Source: Dickeya aquatica (GTDB lineage: Bacteria; Pseudomonadota; Gammaproteobacteria; Enterobacterales; Enterobacteriaceae). Taken from it: DNA of 64,000 nt. The stretch lies in the NCBI RefSeq assembly GCF_900095885.1, contig NZ_LT615367.1:2728001-2792000 (forward strand). Direction: 5' to 3'. Below the pieces are notes generated by a model that saw only the letters and a list, made by a program, of their open reading frames with translations, made no database searches and had not been told where the DNA came from. Shown here one piece after another: positions 19,025 to 35,156 of the stretch. Each line of letters starts with the position of its first letter. The first letter of the stretch is position 1. The position numbers and the translations under genes were made by a program.

Positions 19025-19816
19025 TCATTCGGTTCTATCATTAGATAGCTGTTGTTGTTGCCACTGTTGCAAACGCGCCAGCGGATTCTGGCGATAAAAT
19101 TGACAAAAATGTTGATATACCAAGGGGAAACGATCGGCCAGCAAGTCAGGAGCACTAAAAAAATACTCGGATAGTACCGCAAAACACGCCGCCGGGCTGG
19201 TCACCGCATCGGCATCCATACTGGCAGCGTCTTCACCAACCAGCTCAATTTCCTCACGTAATTCAGCCATCGCGGCATGGAGCGCTCGCTCCCAGCTTGC
19301 GACCTCGCGTAACGGTATTTCAGGCACACCGGATGGGCGCTCATTGCCCCGTTGGTCAAGGGTGTGAGCGACTTCATGAATAACCAGATTAAACCCAGAT
19401 AAATCAAACGAATCCTGAATTTCCAACCAGTTCAGCATCAACGGGCCCTGCCGATCGCCGCGTTGCGACGGCGCAATTTCTGGGCCACGGTGCACAAGCC
19501 CGAATTCATCCACCCACTCATCATCAACAGCAAATGGCGCAGGGTGAATCACTACATCATGGAAACCATCGAGCCATTCAATACCCAACGCCATTACCGG
19601 CAGGCTAAACAACAAAGCAATGCGCTGTACCATTACCTCGGTGAGGACTACGCCTTGCAGTGGAATAAGCCGTTTCTGGCGCAAAAACTGCTGTGCCAGT
19701 GTGACAAGCTGCTGTTGCTCCGCTGAGGTTAAAGGGGCCAGCAGCGGAATGGATAGTGCGGGCTGCCAGTTTGGTTCGCTATCGCGCGAAAAAGACTTCC
19801 ATTGCCACTTCATCAT
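19025..19816 (-). CDS. mtfA: Zinc peptidase MtfA (Mlc titration factor)
   Basis: 263 residues, near the E. coli length of 265. In E. coli MtfA binds and inactivates the glucose-PTS repressor Mlc, derepressing ptsG, and has zinc aminopeptidase activity. The zincin motif HEVAH is in [17 protein letters not shown]; a second metal-ligand region follows at [20 protein letters not shown]. Family homology begins at MMKWQWK, so the ATG ending at 19816 was taken; eleven codons upstream are unsupported. The C-terminus is Gln-rich. It is flanked by tRNA-Asn and tRNA-Ser, as in E. coli. Confidence 0.93.
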   Translation of the reverse strand: MMKWQWKSFSRDSEPNWQPALSIPLLAPLTSAEQQQLVTLAQQFLRQKRLIPLQGVVLTEVMVQRIALLFSLPVMALGIEWLDGFHDVVIHPAPFAVDDEWVDEFGLVHRGPEIAPSQRGDRQGPLMLNWLEIQDSFDLSGFNLVIHEVAHTLDQRGNERPSGVPEIPLREVASWERALHAAMAELREEIELVGEDAASMDADAVTSPAACFAVLSEYFFSAPDLLADRFPLVYQHFCQFYRQNPLARLQQWQQQQLSNDRTE

Positions 19817-19910
19817 GGTGTTGCTCGCTAAGTCATCACTTGAATTCAAAGGCGTCGGTTTGCACTTGTTAACATGCCATAAAACAGGGCATCATATGCG
19901 TCACTTTTAC

Positions 19911-20000
19911 GGAGAGATGCCGGAGCGGCTGAACGGACCGGTCTCGAAAACCGGAGTAGGGGCAACCCTACCGGGGGTTCAAATCCCCCTCTCTCCGCCA
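19911..20000 (+). tRNA. serU: tRNA-Ser (anticodon CGA)
   Basis: 90 nt including CCA, with the long variable arm of class II tRNAs. The anticodon loop CTCGAAA gives CGA, reading UCG. The acceptor GGAGAGA / TCTCTCC and the rest are almost identical to E. coli serU. Confidence 0.97.
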
Positions 20001-20380
20001 ATCATTAAATAAAATCAAAAATTTACTATCAATTCTTGCTTCTGCCTTGCATAAGATCATGCGTAAAAAAGCCATTGGCCGCGGCTTTCTCTGACTCACT
20101 CATTTCTATCATGTTGTATTCTGTCGAGCATTCATTTTTCCCTCCTCTGGCTCACACTCTCAAAACAATTTATCTTTAGGTCATTGTTGGCATGAGAGAA
20201 TCTGCTCTGGCTGACGTGGCCCTGACCCAAAATCCTGCTCCATTCAGAAACAGAATTCCGGCATGGTAAACATGCCGGTGCCGGAGGGGACAGGGATTGA
20301 CATGTGCGCTACGGTCTCTTTCTGTTCCATAATATGGGATAGATTGTAAAATGAACGCTTTATAACAGGTGGCATCAGCA
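20001..20380. other. serU-yajD intergenic region
   Basis: 380 bases without a recognisable gene. On the minus strand there is a terminator-like hairpin at 20065-20088 and, further upstream, a strong AGGAGG ribosome-like site near 20142 followed by an ATG whose frame stops after eight codons. A short palindrome, CCGGCATG-GTAAA-CATGCCGG, lies near 20259-20279. These could be the wreck of a small gene or a short RNA. Confidence 0.35.
20065..20088 (-). terminator. Terminator-like hairpin, minus strand
   Basis: AAAGCC-GCGGCCAAT-GGCTTTTTT on the minus strand: six base pairs, a 9-nt loop and a T-run. It does not follow any annotated gene, so it may end an unannotated small RNA or be chance. Confidence 0.35.
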
Positions 20381-20728
20381 ATGGCTTTGATCCCAAAAAA
20401 TTACTCGCGGCTGGAAAGCGGTTATCGTGAGAAAGCACTAAAAATCTATCCATGGGTGTGTGGGCGCTGCTCACGGGAGTTTGTTTATTCAAACCTACGC
20501 GAATTAACGGTTCACCATATCGATCATGACCATACCAATAACCCGGAAGATGGCAGCAACTGGGAGTTGTTGTGTCTATATTGTCATGACCACGAACACT
20601 CGAAATACACGGAAGCCGAGCAGTACGGTACAACCGTTGTGGCGGGAGAAGACGCGCAAAAAGATGTGGGTGTAGCAACCTATAATCCCTTTGCCGATCT
20701 AAAGTCGATGCTTAATAAGAAGAAATAG
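20381..20728 (+). CDS. yajD: HNH nuclease-family protein YajD
   Basis: 115 residues, the same length as E. coli YajD and about 90 percent alike by eye. A Cys pair (WVCGRCSREF, about residues 30-33), the HNH core LTVHHIDHDHTNNPEDGSNW and a second Cys/His cluster (LLCLYCHDHEHSKY) form a zinc-finger HNH fold. Catalytic function is not established; it is conserved in enterobacteria. Homology starts at MALIPKNYSRLE, so four upstream codons were dropped. Confidence 0.93.
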   Translation: MALIPKNYSRLESGYREKALKIYPWVCGRCSREFVYSNLRELTVHHIDHDHTNNPEDGSNWELLCLYCHDHEHSKYTEAEQYGTTVVAGEDAQKDVGVATYNPFADLKSMLNKKK

Positions 20729-21111
20729 TGCCAGCAACGCCCGCTTTTGGCTCTGCCCTGCAAGGGCTGCTACGAGCGGTGAATTCAGCGGGCCGATGCC
20801 TTCTCAAAACAGAAGGCTTCGCTCTTGTCTGAGAGCCCCAGGAGATAACGCACGCGGCTCCGCGGCCCCCGCCTTACTCTTTCTACCCCAATTACCTCCC
20901 CAACGCACTGGCTTCAATTCAGATAGTTAGTGACCCGTCATTTCTTCATTTTAGGAATTCAGGAAGTCACTTTGTAACGCAATGGTATTATTTTAAATGT
21001 AAAGTATCTAAACCCTATTGATGAGATCTAAGGACACAAACAAAAGCAACATGCCTGGCGCGTTATTACTTGTCAGCACATTTTTAATTATGAATATCAG
21101 AAGGATAACCT
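20729..21111. other. yajD-P450 intergenic region
   Basis: 383 bases. A hairpin GCCTTCT-CAAAAC-AGAAGGC near 20799-20818 may end yajD transcription. The right third is AT-rich and should contain the P450 promoter. The middle part (about 20830-20880) is G+C-rich and has no gene I can support. Confidence 0.4.
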
Positions 21112-22302
21112 ATGCAGCTTCATGAACTGATGGACCCACAGTATTCTGAAAATCCCTTTCTTCTCTACCGTAAACTCCATGAACAGGGGCCGTTTATCCG
21201 GGCCAGTGAGAACGCCATGATCAGTGGCAGCCACGCCATTGTGGAGGCGCTGCTAAATGACCGTCGTGCTGGTAAAAACTACATTGAGAGCGTCCGGCTG
21301 CGTTTTGGCGATAAGCTTGCAGAACGGCCCGTATTCCAGGGGATCAACAAAATGTTTCTCGTCATGAATCCTCCCGAACATGGCCGGTTGAGGGGGCTTA
21401 TCATGAAGTCCTTCGGCACAAAAGAGATTCCGCCGCTCAAAGAAATGGCCCTTACTGCGGGGAATGCTCTGGTTGACGCCTTTATTGACCGGGGCTCATG
21501 CGATTTGGCAAAGGAATTTGCGTTTCCTTTACCGGTTCGGATCATCTGTCAAATGTTAGATTTGCCTGAGTCCGATGCTCCGGTACTTGGCGATGCCGCA
21601 TCGGCACTGGTAAAAATTTTCGACCCCCAGATAACAGAAACTGACCTTCTGAAGGCCGGGGAAGGCTTCTCCACGCTCCACGCCTATTTCAGTGCATTAA
21701 TCATTTCTCGTCAGAAAAATACCGGCAATGATCTGGTGTCACTTTTCCTCGGCAGTGAGAACGATAGTGATAGGTTGCAGCACGATGAAATTATCGCCAA
21801 CGTCATACTGCTGTTTATTGCTGGACACGAAACCACATCAAACATGATATGCAATGCCGTGTTGGCCCTGCACAACAATCCTATGGAGCTGGAACTGTTG
21901 AGGCAGGATGACACGCTGATCCCCGGAGCCGTTTCAGAGTGTCTCAGGTATGACAGCTCCGTTCAGATGTTATATCGCACAGCGCTGGAGGATATGGATG
22001 TGCTGGGGCATCACATCAAGTGTGGAACTAACCTTTTTCTTATTCTGGGTGCAGCCAACCACGATCCCGCTGTATTTTCCTCACCGGAAAATCTGAATAT
22101 CAGGCGCAAGGAAGGGCGCTGTCTGTCTTTCGGCGGCGGCATACACCACTGTCTGGGATATCGGCTCGCGCTTGCGGAAATGGAAGCTGCACTGCATATC
22201 CTGCTGACCCGCCTGCCAACAATGCAGCCGATGATGCCAGGCCTCAGGCGTAATCACAGGGCAAACCTGCGGGGCGTTAACGCGCTGCCTGTCACCTGGT
22301 AA
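21112..22302 (+). CDS. Cytochrome P450
   Basis: 396 residues, a normal size for soluble class I bacterial P450s. The I-helix oxygen-activation motif AGHETT is at about 237-242, the ExxR pair is E276/R279 (SECLRY), and the haem loop FGGGIHHCLG places the thiolate ligand at Cys347. No membrane anchor is present. AGAAGGA precedes the ATG. No ferredoxin, ferredoxin reductase or biosynthetic genes stand next to it, so electron donor and substrate are unknown. P450s are rare in enterobacteria, so transfer is likely. The layout resembles the CYP107-type actinobacterial and Bacillus enzymes, but I cannot assign a family. Confidence 0.95.
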   Translation: MQLHELMDPQYSENPFLLYRKLHEQGPFIRASENAMISGSHAIVEALLNDRRAGKNYIESVRLRFGDKLAERPVFQGINKMFLVMNPPEHGRLRGLIMKSFGTKEIPPLKEMALTAGNALVDAFIDRGSCDLAKEFAFPLPVRIICQMLDLPESDAPVLGDAASALVKIFDPQITETDLLKAGEGFSTLHAYFSALIISRQKNTGNDLVSLFLGSENDSDRLQHDEIIANVILLFIAGHETTSNMICNAVLALHNNPMELELLRQDDTLIPGAVSECLRYDSSVQMLYRTALEDMDVLGHHIKCGTNLFLILGAANHDPAVFSSPENLNIRRKEGRCLSFGGGIHHCLGYRLALAEMEAALHILLTRLPTMQPMMPGLRRNHRANLRGVNALPVTW

Positions 22303-22423
22303 ACCAGAGAGGCTTAAATCATTATGGCCGTTATACCTTATGACTGGCCAGGAATGCGGCGCTTAACAGGCAGCGTTAAGCGGCGAGCATGGTATCCATC
22401 TTACTCTGGCTATTCTTAGTGCA

Positions 22424-22900
22424 TCAGCCCGTGATGGCCTTACTCATGTTGACCCCCGTAATACCAAATCCATTGCTCTCGTAGATATGTCGGGCACGGG
22501 TATTATCGCCAGCAACACGTAGTCTGATTTCTTTAAAACCTTTCTTCCGTAGATGCTCTTCAAAAGCACAAAGAGTTTGTTTACCAAGCCCCATTCCCTG
22601 ACAGGCGTTGAAAATATGAAAATCACAGATAAAAACACTACTCATAATTGTATCTGGTTTATACCAGAGATAACCGATATGCCTGTCCGTTTGCTCTGAC
22701 CGTTCAACAAGACACAATAATACGTGTCCATGAGTGTTGACGCCCTCCGTTAGCGATTCCGATATTTCCTTAGTCGCTCTTACGAGAGAATCAGCCGGGG
22801 AAAGTCTATAGTTTGACCGTATCTCATCCGCATAATCAGAAATAAAATAGTCGAGAAAAGCTGGATACTCTTCTTCAGTCATCGAACAAAAAGAGATCAT
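22424..22900 (-). CDS. GNAT-family N-acetyltransferase
   Basis: 158 residues. The acetyl-CoA pyrophosphate loop appears as CQGMGLGKQTLCAFEEHL (Q-x-x-G-x-G type, about residues 100-117), followed by LRVAGDNTRARHIYESNGFGITG, the usual GNAT beta5-alpha4 end. The acceptor substrate cannot be deduced. ATG at 22900 has AAGGAG upstream. It converges on the P450 gene; the two are not co-transcribed. An 8-bp inverted repeat, CGCTTAAC / GTTAAGCG, between them might act as terminator. Confidence 0.88.
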   Translation of the reverse strand: MISFCSMTEEEYPAFLDYFISDYADEIRSNYRLSPADSLVRATKEISESLTEGVNTHGHVLLCLVERSEQTDRHIGYLWYKPDTIMSSVFICDFHIFNACQGMGLGKQTLCAFEEHLRKKGFKEIRLRVAGDNTRARHIYESNGFGITGVNMSKAITG

Positions 22901-23101
22901 CCCTTACTCCTTAGCAGTAGTTCCTACAACAACATTGAACACCATTAGTCACGCTGGCGACTCCGGAGCGTCAATATAATTCATTTCTGAGGACTGGCTG
23001 TAGTCCCTCCGGTTTTTAGTACCTTCGTCAATATTCTTCGCCAATATTGCCACCCTCAGGAGGGGGCGTGATTTCATTGCACAAGAAATGGGATTAATGG
23101 C

Positions 23102-23140
23102 AAACACAAACGGGCAGAGTCCCCCTGCCCGTTTGTGTTT
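23102..23140 (-). terminator. Hairpin ending the bgl operon
   Basis: A perfect 16-bp stem (AAACACAAACGGGCAG at 23102-23117, complement at 23125-23140) with a 7-nt loop starts 17 bases past the esterase stop. The T-tract is weak on the minus strand. Confidence 0.65.
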
Positions 23141-23156
23141 CATACTGCGTTATGGG

Positions 23157-26007
<2,851 letters not shown>

Positions 26008-26080
26008 TCACTTTGTTAAAAAACCAGAAATAGAAAAAAAGCGTTTCGCCCTGCTGCCATTAAGCAGGCAAGTATTAACC

Positions 26081-26105
26081 ACCTGCGGATGGTTTATCCG
26101 CAGGT
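26081..26105 (-). repeat. Intercistronic hairpin between bglB and the porin gene
   Basis: A 10-bp stem (ACCTGCGGAT / ATCCGCAGGT) with a 5-nt loop lies in the 128-bp gap. There is no T-run on the minus strand, so it is more likely an mRNA-stability or partial attenuation element than a full terminator. Confidence 0.5.
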
Positions 26106-26120
26106 TAATCAATAAAAAGT

Positions 26121-29488
<3,368 letters not shown>

Positions 29489-29526
29489 TCATTCAGAATA
29501 ATTTCATCACTGCCATTTTCAGGACG

Positions 29527-29581
29527 AAAAAAAACCTGAACCGTCTCTTCGCAGTGATTATCTGCAAAAACAGTTCAGGTT
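29527..29581 (-). terminator. Conditional terminator before bglF
   Basis: On the minus strand AACCTGAAC (complement of 29573-29581) pairs with GTTCAGGTT (complement of 29533-29541) and is followed by eight T residues. Its left arm overlaps the RAT element, so antiterminator binding should prevent hairpin formation. It separates bglG from the structural genes. Confidence 0.88.
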
Positions 29582-29620
29582 TTGCCTGTATTCTTTGAAA
29601 CAAAGATACAGTCACAATCC
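29575..29620 (-). promoter_or_regulatory. BglG-type RAT antiterminator target, upstream of bglF
   Basis: On the minus strand it begins GGATTGTGACTGTATC and ends AATACAGGCAAAACCTGA. This fits the ribonucleic antiterminator (RAT) consensus of the BglG/SacY family, though with an unusually long middle loop. The last bases form the left arm of the terminator. Confidence 0.88.
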
Positions 29621-29748
29621 AATTTTCATGCCTCAGAGATTACCGGTTATTTCCCTTCTTGCAAGACATAAAAACACCCATTGTTTATTTTGTGACGAAC
29701 TGCAATTTTTACTTCTTACAATTTTCACTTTCTGCTATTTCATCACCC

Positions 29749-31009
<1,261 letters not shown>

Positions 31010-31037
31010 TTGTATCTCTTTGCCTGATAACTATAAT
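31010..31037 (+). promoter_or_regulatory. pykF promoter
   Basis: TTGTAT (31010-31015) and a perfect TATAAT (31032-31037) with a 16-base spacer. Transcription would start near 31044, giving a leader of about 265 bases. The Cra site lies just downstream, as suits repression. Confidence 0.65.
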
Positions 31038-31053
31038 ACGGAACGTCGTTTCA

Positions 31054-31068
31054 TTGAATGGTTTCAGC
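31054..31068. promoter_or_regulatory. Cra (FruR) site at pykF
   Basis: TTGAATGGTTTCAGC; on the minus strand GCTGAAACCATTCA fits the Cra consensus RSTGAAWCSNTHHW at every position. It lies about 10-25 bases after the predicted start. Cra represses pykF in E. coli from a comparable site. Confidence 0.75.
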
Positions 31069-31308
31069 GAATCACGTGCCACTGATAACACAACAACTCA
31101 TCACACAATCCTCAGGGATATTGACGCCTCGCTTCGTATGTTTTTCGGGCCGTATCCGCTCACGTGCTTCTTCATCTTCCCGCAACTGTCACCATCTATA
31201 CTTATCATTTTCATGTCATCGCAAACAGACTGTCGCCGGGGGTTCGCCTGCATCTAACCGTCGGTCATCCCGTTTTTTTATCCATCACAACTTGTAGAAA
31301 CTACCGTT

Positions 31309-32721
31309 ATGAAAAAGACCAAAATCGTATGTACTATCGGCCCGAAAACTGAGTCAGAAGACGTTCTGAACAAACTGCTGAATGCTGGCATGAACGTCAT
31401 GCGTCTGAACTTCTCGCACGGGGATTACGCCGAGCACGGTCAGCGCATCAAAAACCTGCGCGCCGTTATGGAAAAAACCGGCCAGAAAGCAGCCATTCTG
31501 CTCGACACCAAAGGCCCTGAAATCCGTACTATCAAACTGGAAAACGGCGCGGATGTCTCCTTGACAGCAGGCCAGACGTTCACGTTCACCACTGACCAGA
31601 GCATCATCGGTAACAAAGATCGCGTTGCAGTGACCTACGCCGGGTTTGCAGATGACCTGCAAGTGGGCAACACCGTGCTGGTGGATGATGGTTTGATCGG
31701 CATGGAAGTCGTTGAGATCAAAGGTGGCGAAGTCATCTGTAACGTGCTCAACAACGGCGACCTCGGTGAAAACAAAGGGGTTAACCTGCCAGGCGTTTCC
31801 ATTCAGTTGCCTGCGCTGGCTGAAAAAGACAAACGCGATCTTATCTTCGGATGTGAGCAAGGCGTTGACTTTGTCGCCGCTTCTTTCATTCGTAAACGCT
31901 CCGACGTTGAAGAAATTCGCGCTCACCTGAAAGCACACGGTGGCGAGCACATCCAGATCATCTCTAAAATCGAGAATCAGGAAGGCCTGAATAACTTCGA
32001 CGACATCTTAGACGCCTCTGACGGCATCATGGTGGCGCGTGGCGATCTGGGCGTCGAGATCCCGGTAGAAGAAGTGATCTTTGCCCAGAAAATGATGATC
32101 GAGAAATGTAATCAGGCGCGCAAAGTGGTCATTACCGCGACTCAGATGCTTGATTCCATGATCAAAAACCCGCGCCCAACCCGCGCCGAAGCAGGCGACG
32201 TCGCAAACGCCATTCTTGATGGTACTGACGCGGTCATGTTGTCTGGTGAAAGCGCCAAAGGTAAATATCCGCTGGAATCCGTCAGCATCATGGCCACCAT
32301 CTGTGAACGCACTGACCGGGTCATGAAGCAGCGTCTGGATAAAGCGCACAACACCGGCAAACTGCGTATTACCGAGGCAGTATGCCGCGGCGCAGTAGAA
32401 ACAGCCGAACTGCTGGAAGCACCGCTGATCGTTGTGGCAACGCAGGGCGGAAAATCCGCGAAGTCTATCCGTAAATACTTCCCGAATGCCCGTATTCTGG
32501 CGCTGACAACGAATGAAATTACCGCTCGTCAATTGCTGTTGACCAAAGGTGTGGAAACGCAGTTGGTCAAAGAAATTGCTTCCACCGATGATTTCTACCG
32601 TATCGGCAAAGAAGCGGCACTGGCCAGTGGTTTAGCCCAGGAAGGTGACGTTGTTGTGATGGTGTCTGGCGCACTGGTATCAAGCGGCACCACCAATACG
32701 GCCTCCGTACACCGCCTGTAA
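31309..32721 (+). CDS. pykF: Pyruvate kinase I
   Basis: 470 residues, identical in length to E. coli PykF. It makes ATP and pyruvate from PEP and ADP, activated by fructose-1,6-bisphosphate. Conserved parts include [20 protein letters not shown], the NFSHGDY substrate loop, the [12 protein letters not shown] stretch, the B domain, and the signature [34 protein letters not shown] region with catalytic Lys and metal Glu/Asp. The C-terminal allosteric domain ends [12 protein letters not shown]. The codon use is strongly biased, as expected for a highly expressed gene. It pairs with ppsA, also Cra-controlled, 9 kb away. Confidence 0.98.
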   Translation: MKKTKIVCTIGPKTESEDVLNKLLNAGMNVMRLNFSHGDYAEHGQRIKNLRAVMEKTGQKAAILLDTKGPEIRTIKLENGADVSLTAGQTFTFTTDQSIIGNKDRVAVTYAGFADDLQVGNTVLVDDGLIGMEVVEIKGGEVICNVLNNGDLGENKGVNLPGVSIQLPALAEKDKRDLIFGCEQGVDFVAASFIRKRSDVEEIRAHLKAHGGEHIQIISKIENQEGLNNFDDILDASDGIMVARGDLGVEIPVEEVIFAQKMMIEKCNQARKVVITATQMLDSMIKNPRPTRAEAGDVANAILDGTDAVMLSGESAKGKYPLESVSIMATICERTDRVMKQRLDKAHNTGKLRITEAVCRGAVETAELLEAPLIVVATQGGKSAKSIRKYFPNARILALTTNEITARQLLLTKGVETQLVKEIASTDDFYRIGKEAALASGLAQEGDVVVMVSGALVSSGTTNTASVHRL

Positions 32722-32742
32722 TTTGATAATGAGAACGTTTTG

Positions 32743-32767
32743 AAGCGCCCTGCGGGGCGCTTTTTAT
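32743..32767 (+). terminator. pykF terminator
   Basis: AGCGCCC-TGCG-GGGCGCT followed by TTTTATTTA, about 22 bases after the pykF stop. Confidence 0.88.
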
Positions 32768-32954
32768 TTATATTGCATTTTAGCAACCGATAAATAGCGT
32801 GATCGGTTATACAAAAATGCTATATCCCGCGCCATAAAGGCCAGAGTTATCTGATAAAATAACGCTGTTTTACTTACTTTTTTAACCTCCCTGTAAAACT
32901 CGCTGATTCTTTGAGCGAACGATCGAAATTAAGCACGTTCCCATAAAAAATTTA

Positions 32955-32983
32955 TTCTCATCAGAAAACGGTTTGTGTAATAC
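32955..32983 (+). promoter_or_regulatory. lpp promoter
   Basis: TTCTCA (32955-32960) and TAATAC (32978-32983) with a 17-base spacer. Both hexamers and the AT-rich spacer copy the strong E. coli lpp promoter, and the following leader to the ATG is nearly identical to that of E. coli. Confidence 0.85.
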
Positions 32984-33028
32984 TTGTAACGCTACATGGA
33001 GATTAACTCAATTTAGAGGGTATTAATA

Positions 33029-33265
33029 ATGAATCGTACTAAACTGGTACTGGGCGCGGTAATCCTGGGTTCAACTCTGCTGGCTGGTTGCTCCAGCAAT
33101 GCTAAACTGGATCAGCTGTCTTCTGACGTTTCTTCTCTGAACGAGAAAGTATCTGCTCTGACCAGCAAAGTTGACGCTCTGGCTACCGACGTACAGGCTG
33201 CTAAAGATGACGCAGCTCGTGCTAACCAGCGCCTGGACAACCAGGTTCGTACTTACAAGAAGTAA
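33029..33265 (+). CDS. lpp: Major outer-membrane (Braun's) lipoprotein
   Basis: 78 residues, the same length as E. coli Lpp. Lipobox LLAGC gives a mature Cys21; the rest is a heptad coiled coil ([18 protein letters not shown] onward) that trimerises, and the C-terminal lysine of RTYKK is the residue linked to peptidoglycan mDAP. It joins the outer membrane to the wall. An L,D-transpeptidase gene stands next to it on the opposite strand. It has its own promoter and terminator and highly biased codons. Confidence 0.99.
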   Translation: MNRTKLVLGAVILGSTLLAGCSSNAKLDQLSSDVSSLNEKVSALTSKVDALATDVQAAKDDAARANQRLDNQVRTYKK

Positions 33266-33281
33266 GAACTGGCTGACTGAA

Positions 33282-33310
33282 AAATGGCGCACTCAGTGCG
33301 CCATTTTTTT
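33282..33310 (+). terminator. lpp terminator
   Basis: AATGGCGCAC (33283-33292) pairs with GTGCGCCATT (33296-33305), loop TCA, followed by a run of T. Confidence 0.92.
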
Positions 33311-33445
33311 TGCCTTATCTGCCCACTACTCTGATACACACGTCCAGTCGTTTCATTCCTCTCCTTCCCTGTTATCTTCGCGTGCGGACTCTCTGGCCTT
33401 AAGCCATGCCAGAACGCGCGTAAACGCGCGCTGACCTTTCTTCTT

Positions 33446-34393
33446 TCAAGGTAATGGTGATGATGCACTCTGCCCTACGTTAACCAGCACAGGCATCCCC
33501 GAGCGACGTTCTATGGCTGGCTGTACCGCATGGCTATCAGTCTCTTTATCATGGATAAACGCTTTTACCTTTTGGCCAAGTGCAATCGGCAGGGTTTGCG
33601 GGTCATCCTTATCTGTATGTGACAACGGTTGATGCACTTCGATGTAGCGTTTCCCATCCGGCTCGACGGCCACTTTAATCGGCTCATTGATTATCTGCAC
33701 CCGGGTTCCGACCGGCACGTCGTTGAACAGCGCTTCAATATCCTCCGGGCGCAGGCGAATACAACCGGAACTGACACGCATACCAATACCAAAATCAGCG
33801 TTCGTGCCGTGAATCGAATAAGACCCCACCGCTTTTCTCCAGCCGCAGTGCAAACAGCCCATGGGATTCTCCGGCCCCCCCGGCACCATCGCCGGTAATA
33901 TCACCCCCTGCTCTTTATAGTGACGGCGCGTATTGGCTGTGGGTATCCAGGTAGGATTAGGGCGTCGCTCAATGACGTGGGTCACCATGACCGGCGTATT
34001 GCGGCCAAGCTGGCCGATGCCTATCGGGTAGACTCGCACCGTATTCTCACCTTTAGGGAAGTAATACAGACGTAATTCCGCCAGATTGACCACAATCCCT
34101 TCACGCGGCGTATCAGGTAATAGCATCTGCAACGGAATGGTTAGCGAACTGCCTGGCTTTGGCAGGAAAGGATCGGTACCGGGGTTCGCCTCCAGCATAC
34201 CCAGAAGGCCTATTTTAAATTTGGCGGCAATGGTTTCCAGCGGATGACCATCATGCGGCACCGCATAGGTGATATTTTCACCAATCAGGCGGCTATCCGG
34301 CGGTGGCAGCGGATATTCCGCGGCGCAGGCAGGCGCGGTTGCCGTCAGACAAGCAGTAAAGAAGAGTCCCATCAGAGTCAGCGCTCGTTTCAT
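33446..34393 (-). CDS. ldtE: L,D-transpeptidase (YnhG/LdtE or ErfK-like)
   Basis: 315 residues: signal peptide (1-24), a LysM-like region (about 40-90), then a YkuD domain. Catalytic Cys211 is in RVSSGCIRLR and His195 in YSIHGTNADFGIG. Such enzymes link Lpp to peptidoglycan or make 3-3 cross-links. By position next to lpp it matches E. coli ldtE, but the HGTN...SSGC stretch also resembles the Lpp-attaching LdtA/B/C group, so the exact subtype is open. Odd: two extra cysteines, C180 and C183, in the segment NPMGCLHCGWRK where relatives usually read NP(M/L)G-x-YA. Confidence 0.85.
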   Translation of the reverse strand: MKRALTLMGLFFTACLTATAPACAAEYPLPPPDSRLIGENITYAVPHDGHPLETIAAKFKIGLLGMLEANPGTDPFLPKPGSSLTIPLQMLLPDTPREGIVVNLAELRLYYFPKGENTVRVYPIGIGQLGRNTPVMVTHVIERRPNPTWIPTANTRRHYKEQGVILPAMVPGGPENPMGCLHCGWRKAVGSYSIHGTNADFGIGMRVSSGCIRLRPEDIEALFNDVPVGTRVQIINEPIKVAVEPDGKRYIEVHQPLSHTDKDDPQTLPIALGQKVKAFIHDKETDSHAVQPAIERRSGMPVLVNVGQSASSPLP

Positions 34394-34667
34394 TATTGGT
34401 TTCCTGTTTTACGACCACACACCAGTGCCAGCACCCAACGCTGGCAGACAATAGATATTTTTCATTACTAATCAATACATTGAAAAACCACTACGACAAA
34501 CAGCGCTCAAGAATAAAAGTCGCGGTGCCGTAAATCCAGCCGATGAATTCCGAAATGTCACTACAGGATATCAGGGATGAGGGCAGCTTTTCCCCTTCAC
34601 CCGTACCGTGAATGTTCTTTATAGGATAGCGATCAAAAGCATGGCGTGAAGCAGACAGCAGTTATAT

Positions 34668-34686
34668 GATAATGATTATTATTTAT
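34668..34686. promoter_or_regulatory. Fur-box-like sequence
   Basis: GATAATGATTATTATTTAT matches 14 of 19 positions of the Fur consensus GATAATGATAATCATTATC. It lies 16 bases before the start of the next gene and would block its ribosome-site region or promoter. AT-rich sequence can mimic this site. Confidence 0.5.
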
Positions 34687-34701
34687 ATTGGAGTGACGGA
34701 C

Positions 34702-35103
34702 ATGTTTTCCTTCAACGCCTGGCTACAGACGCAGATTGATGACTATCGGCGTCAGTTACGCAATATCACGATGGAGTTTTATCTGGCAGAGTTGTCACTT
34801 GAGCGGGATGACAGCGAACTGAGCGACCTGCGGCACTATTACCTGACAGGAACACAGATGGCCGAGCTGAGCATCAGGCAAGGAGATGAAAACAGTTACC
34901 TGTTTAGCCTGATAAGAATTCATCAGCGCCTGATTATGGAAATTAACAGCAGAGGGCGAGAACGCCTGTTCCGGGTACAAAGTTACTATTTTGCACGCCA
35001 GACATTGCAGCGCATCTGCAACCAATTCAGCCTGATGGGGCACTGGGACAAAGCAACCGCATTTCAAACCGATTTTATGCAACGTGTGGTTTTTATGCCC
35101 TGA
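34702..35103 (+). CDS. Small helical protein of unknown function, behind a Fur-like site
   Basis: 133 residues; I do not recognise the family. It is predicted mainly alpha-helical, with amphipathic runs (FNAWLQTQIDDYRRQLRNIT, then LAELSLERDDSELSDLRHYY), no signal peptide, no membrane segment and two cysteines at most. It is rich in Arg and Gln. The start at ATG 34702 has GGAG eight bases upstream; twelve upstream in-frame codons are read from the Fur-like AT-rich tract and were dropped. It is convergent with menI. A compact 8-bp hairpin (AGGCTCCC / GGGAGCCT, 35114-35131) follows. Iron control is inference from the upstream site only. Confidence 0.7.
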   Translation: MFSFNAWLQTQIDDYRRQLRNITMEFYLAELSLERDDSELSDLRHYYLTGTQMAELSIRQGDENSYLFSLIRIHQRLIMEINSRGRERLFRVQSYYFARQTLQRICNQFSLMGHWDKATAFQTDFMQRVVFMP

Positions 35104-35156
35104 GCTTTCAACAAGGCTCCCAAGGGAGCCTGAGAGAGAGAAAACCACCGATACGA

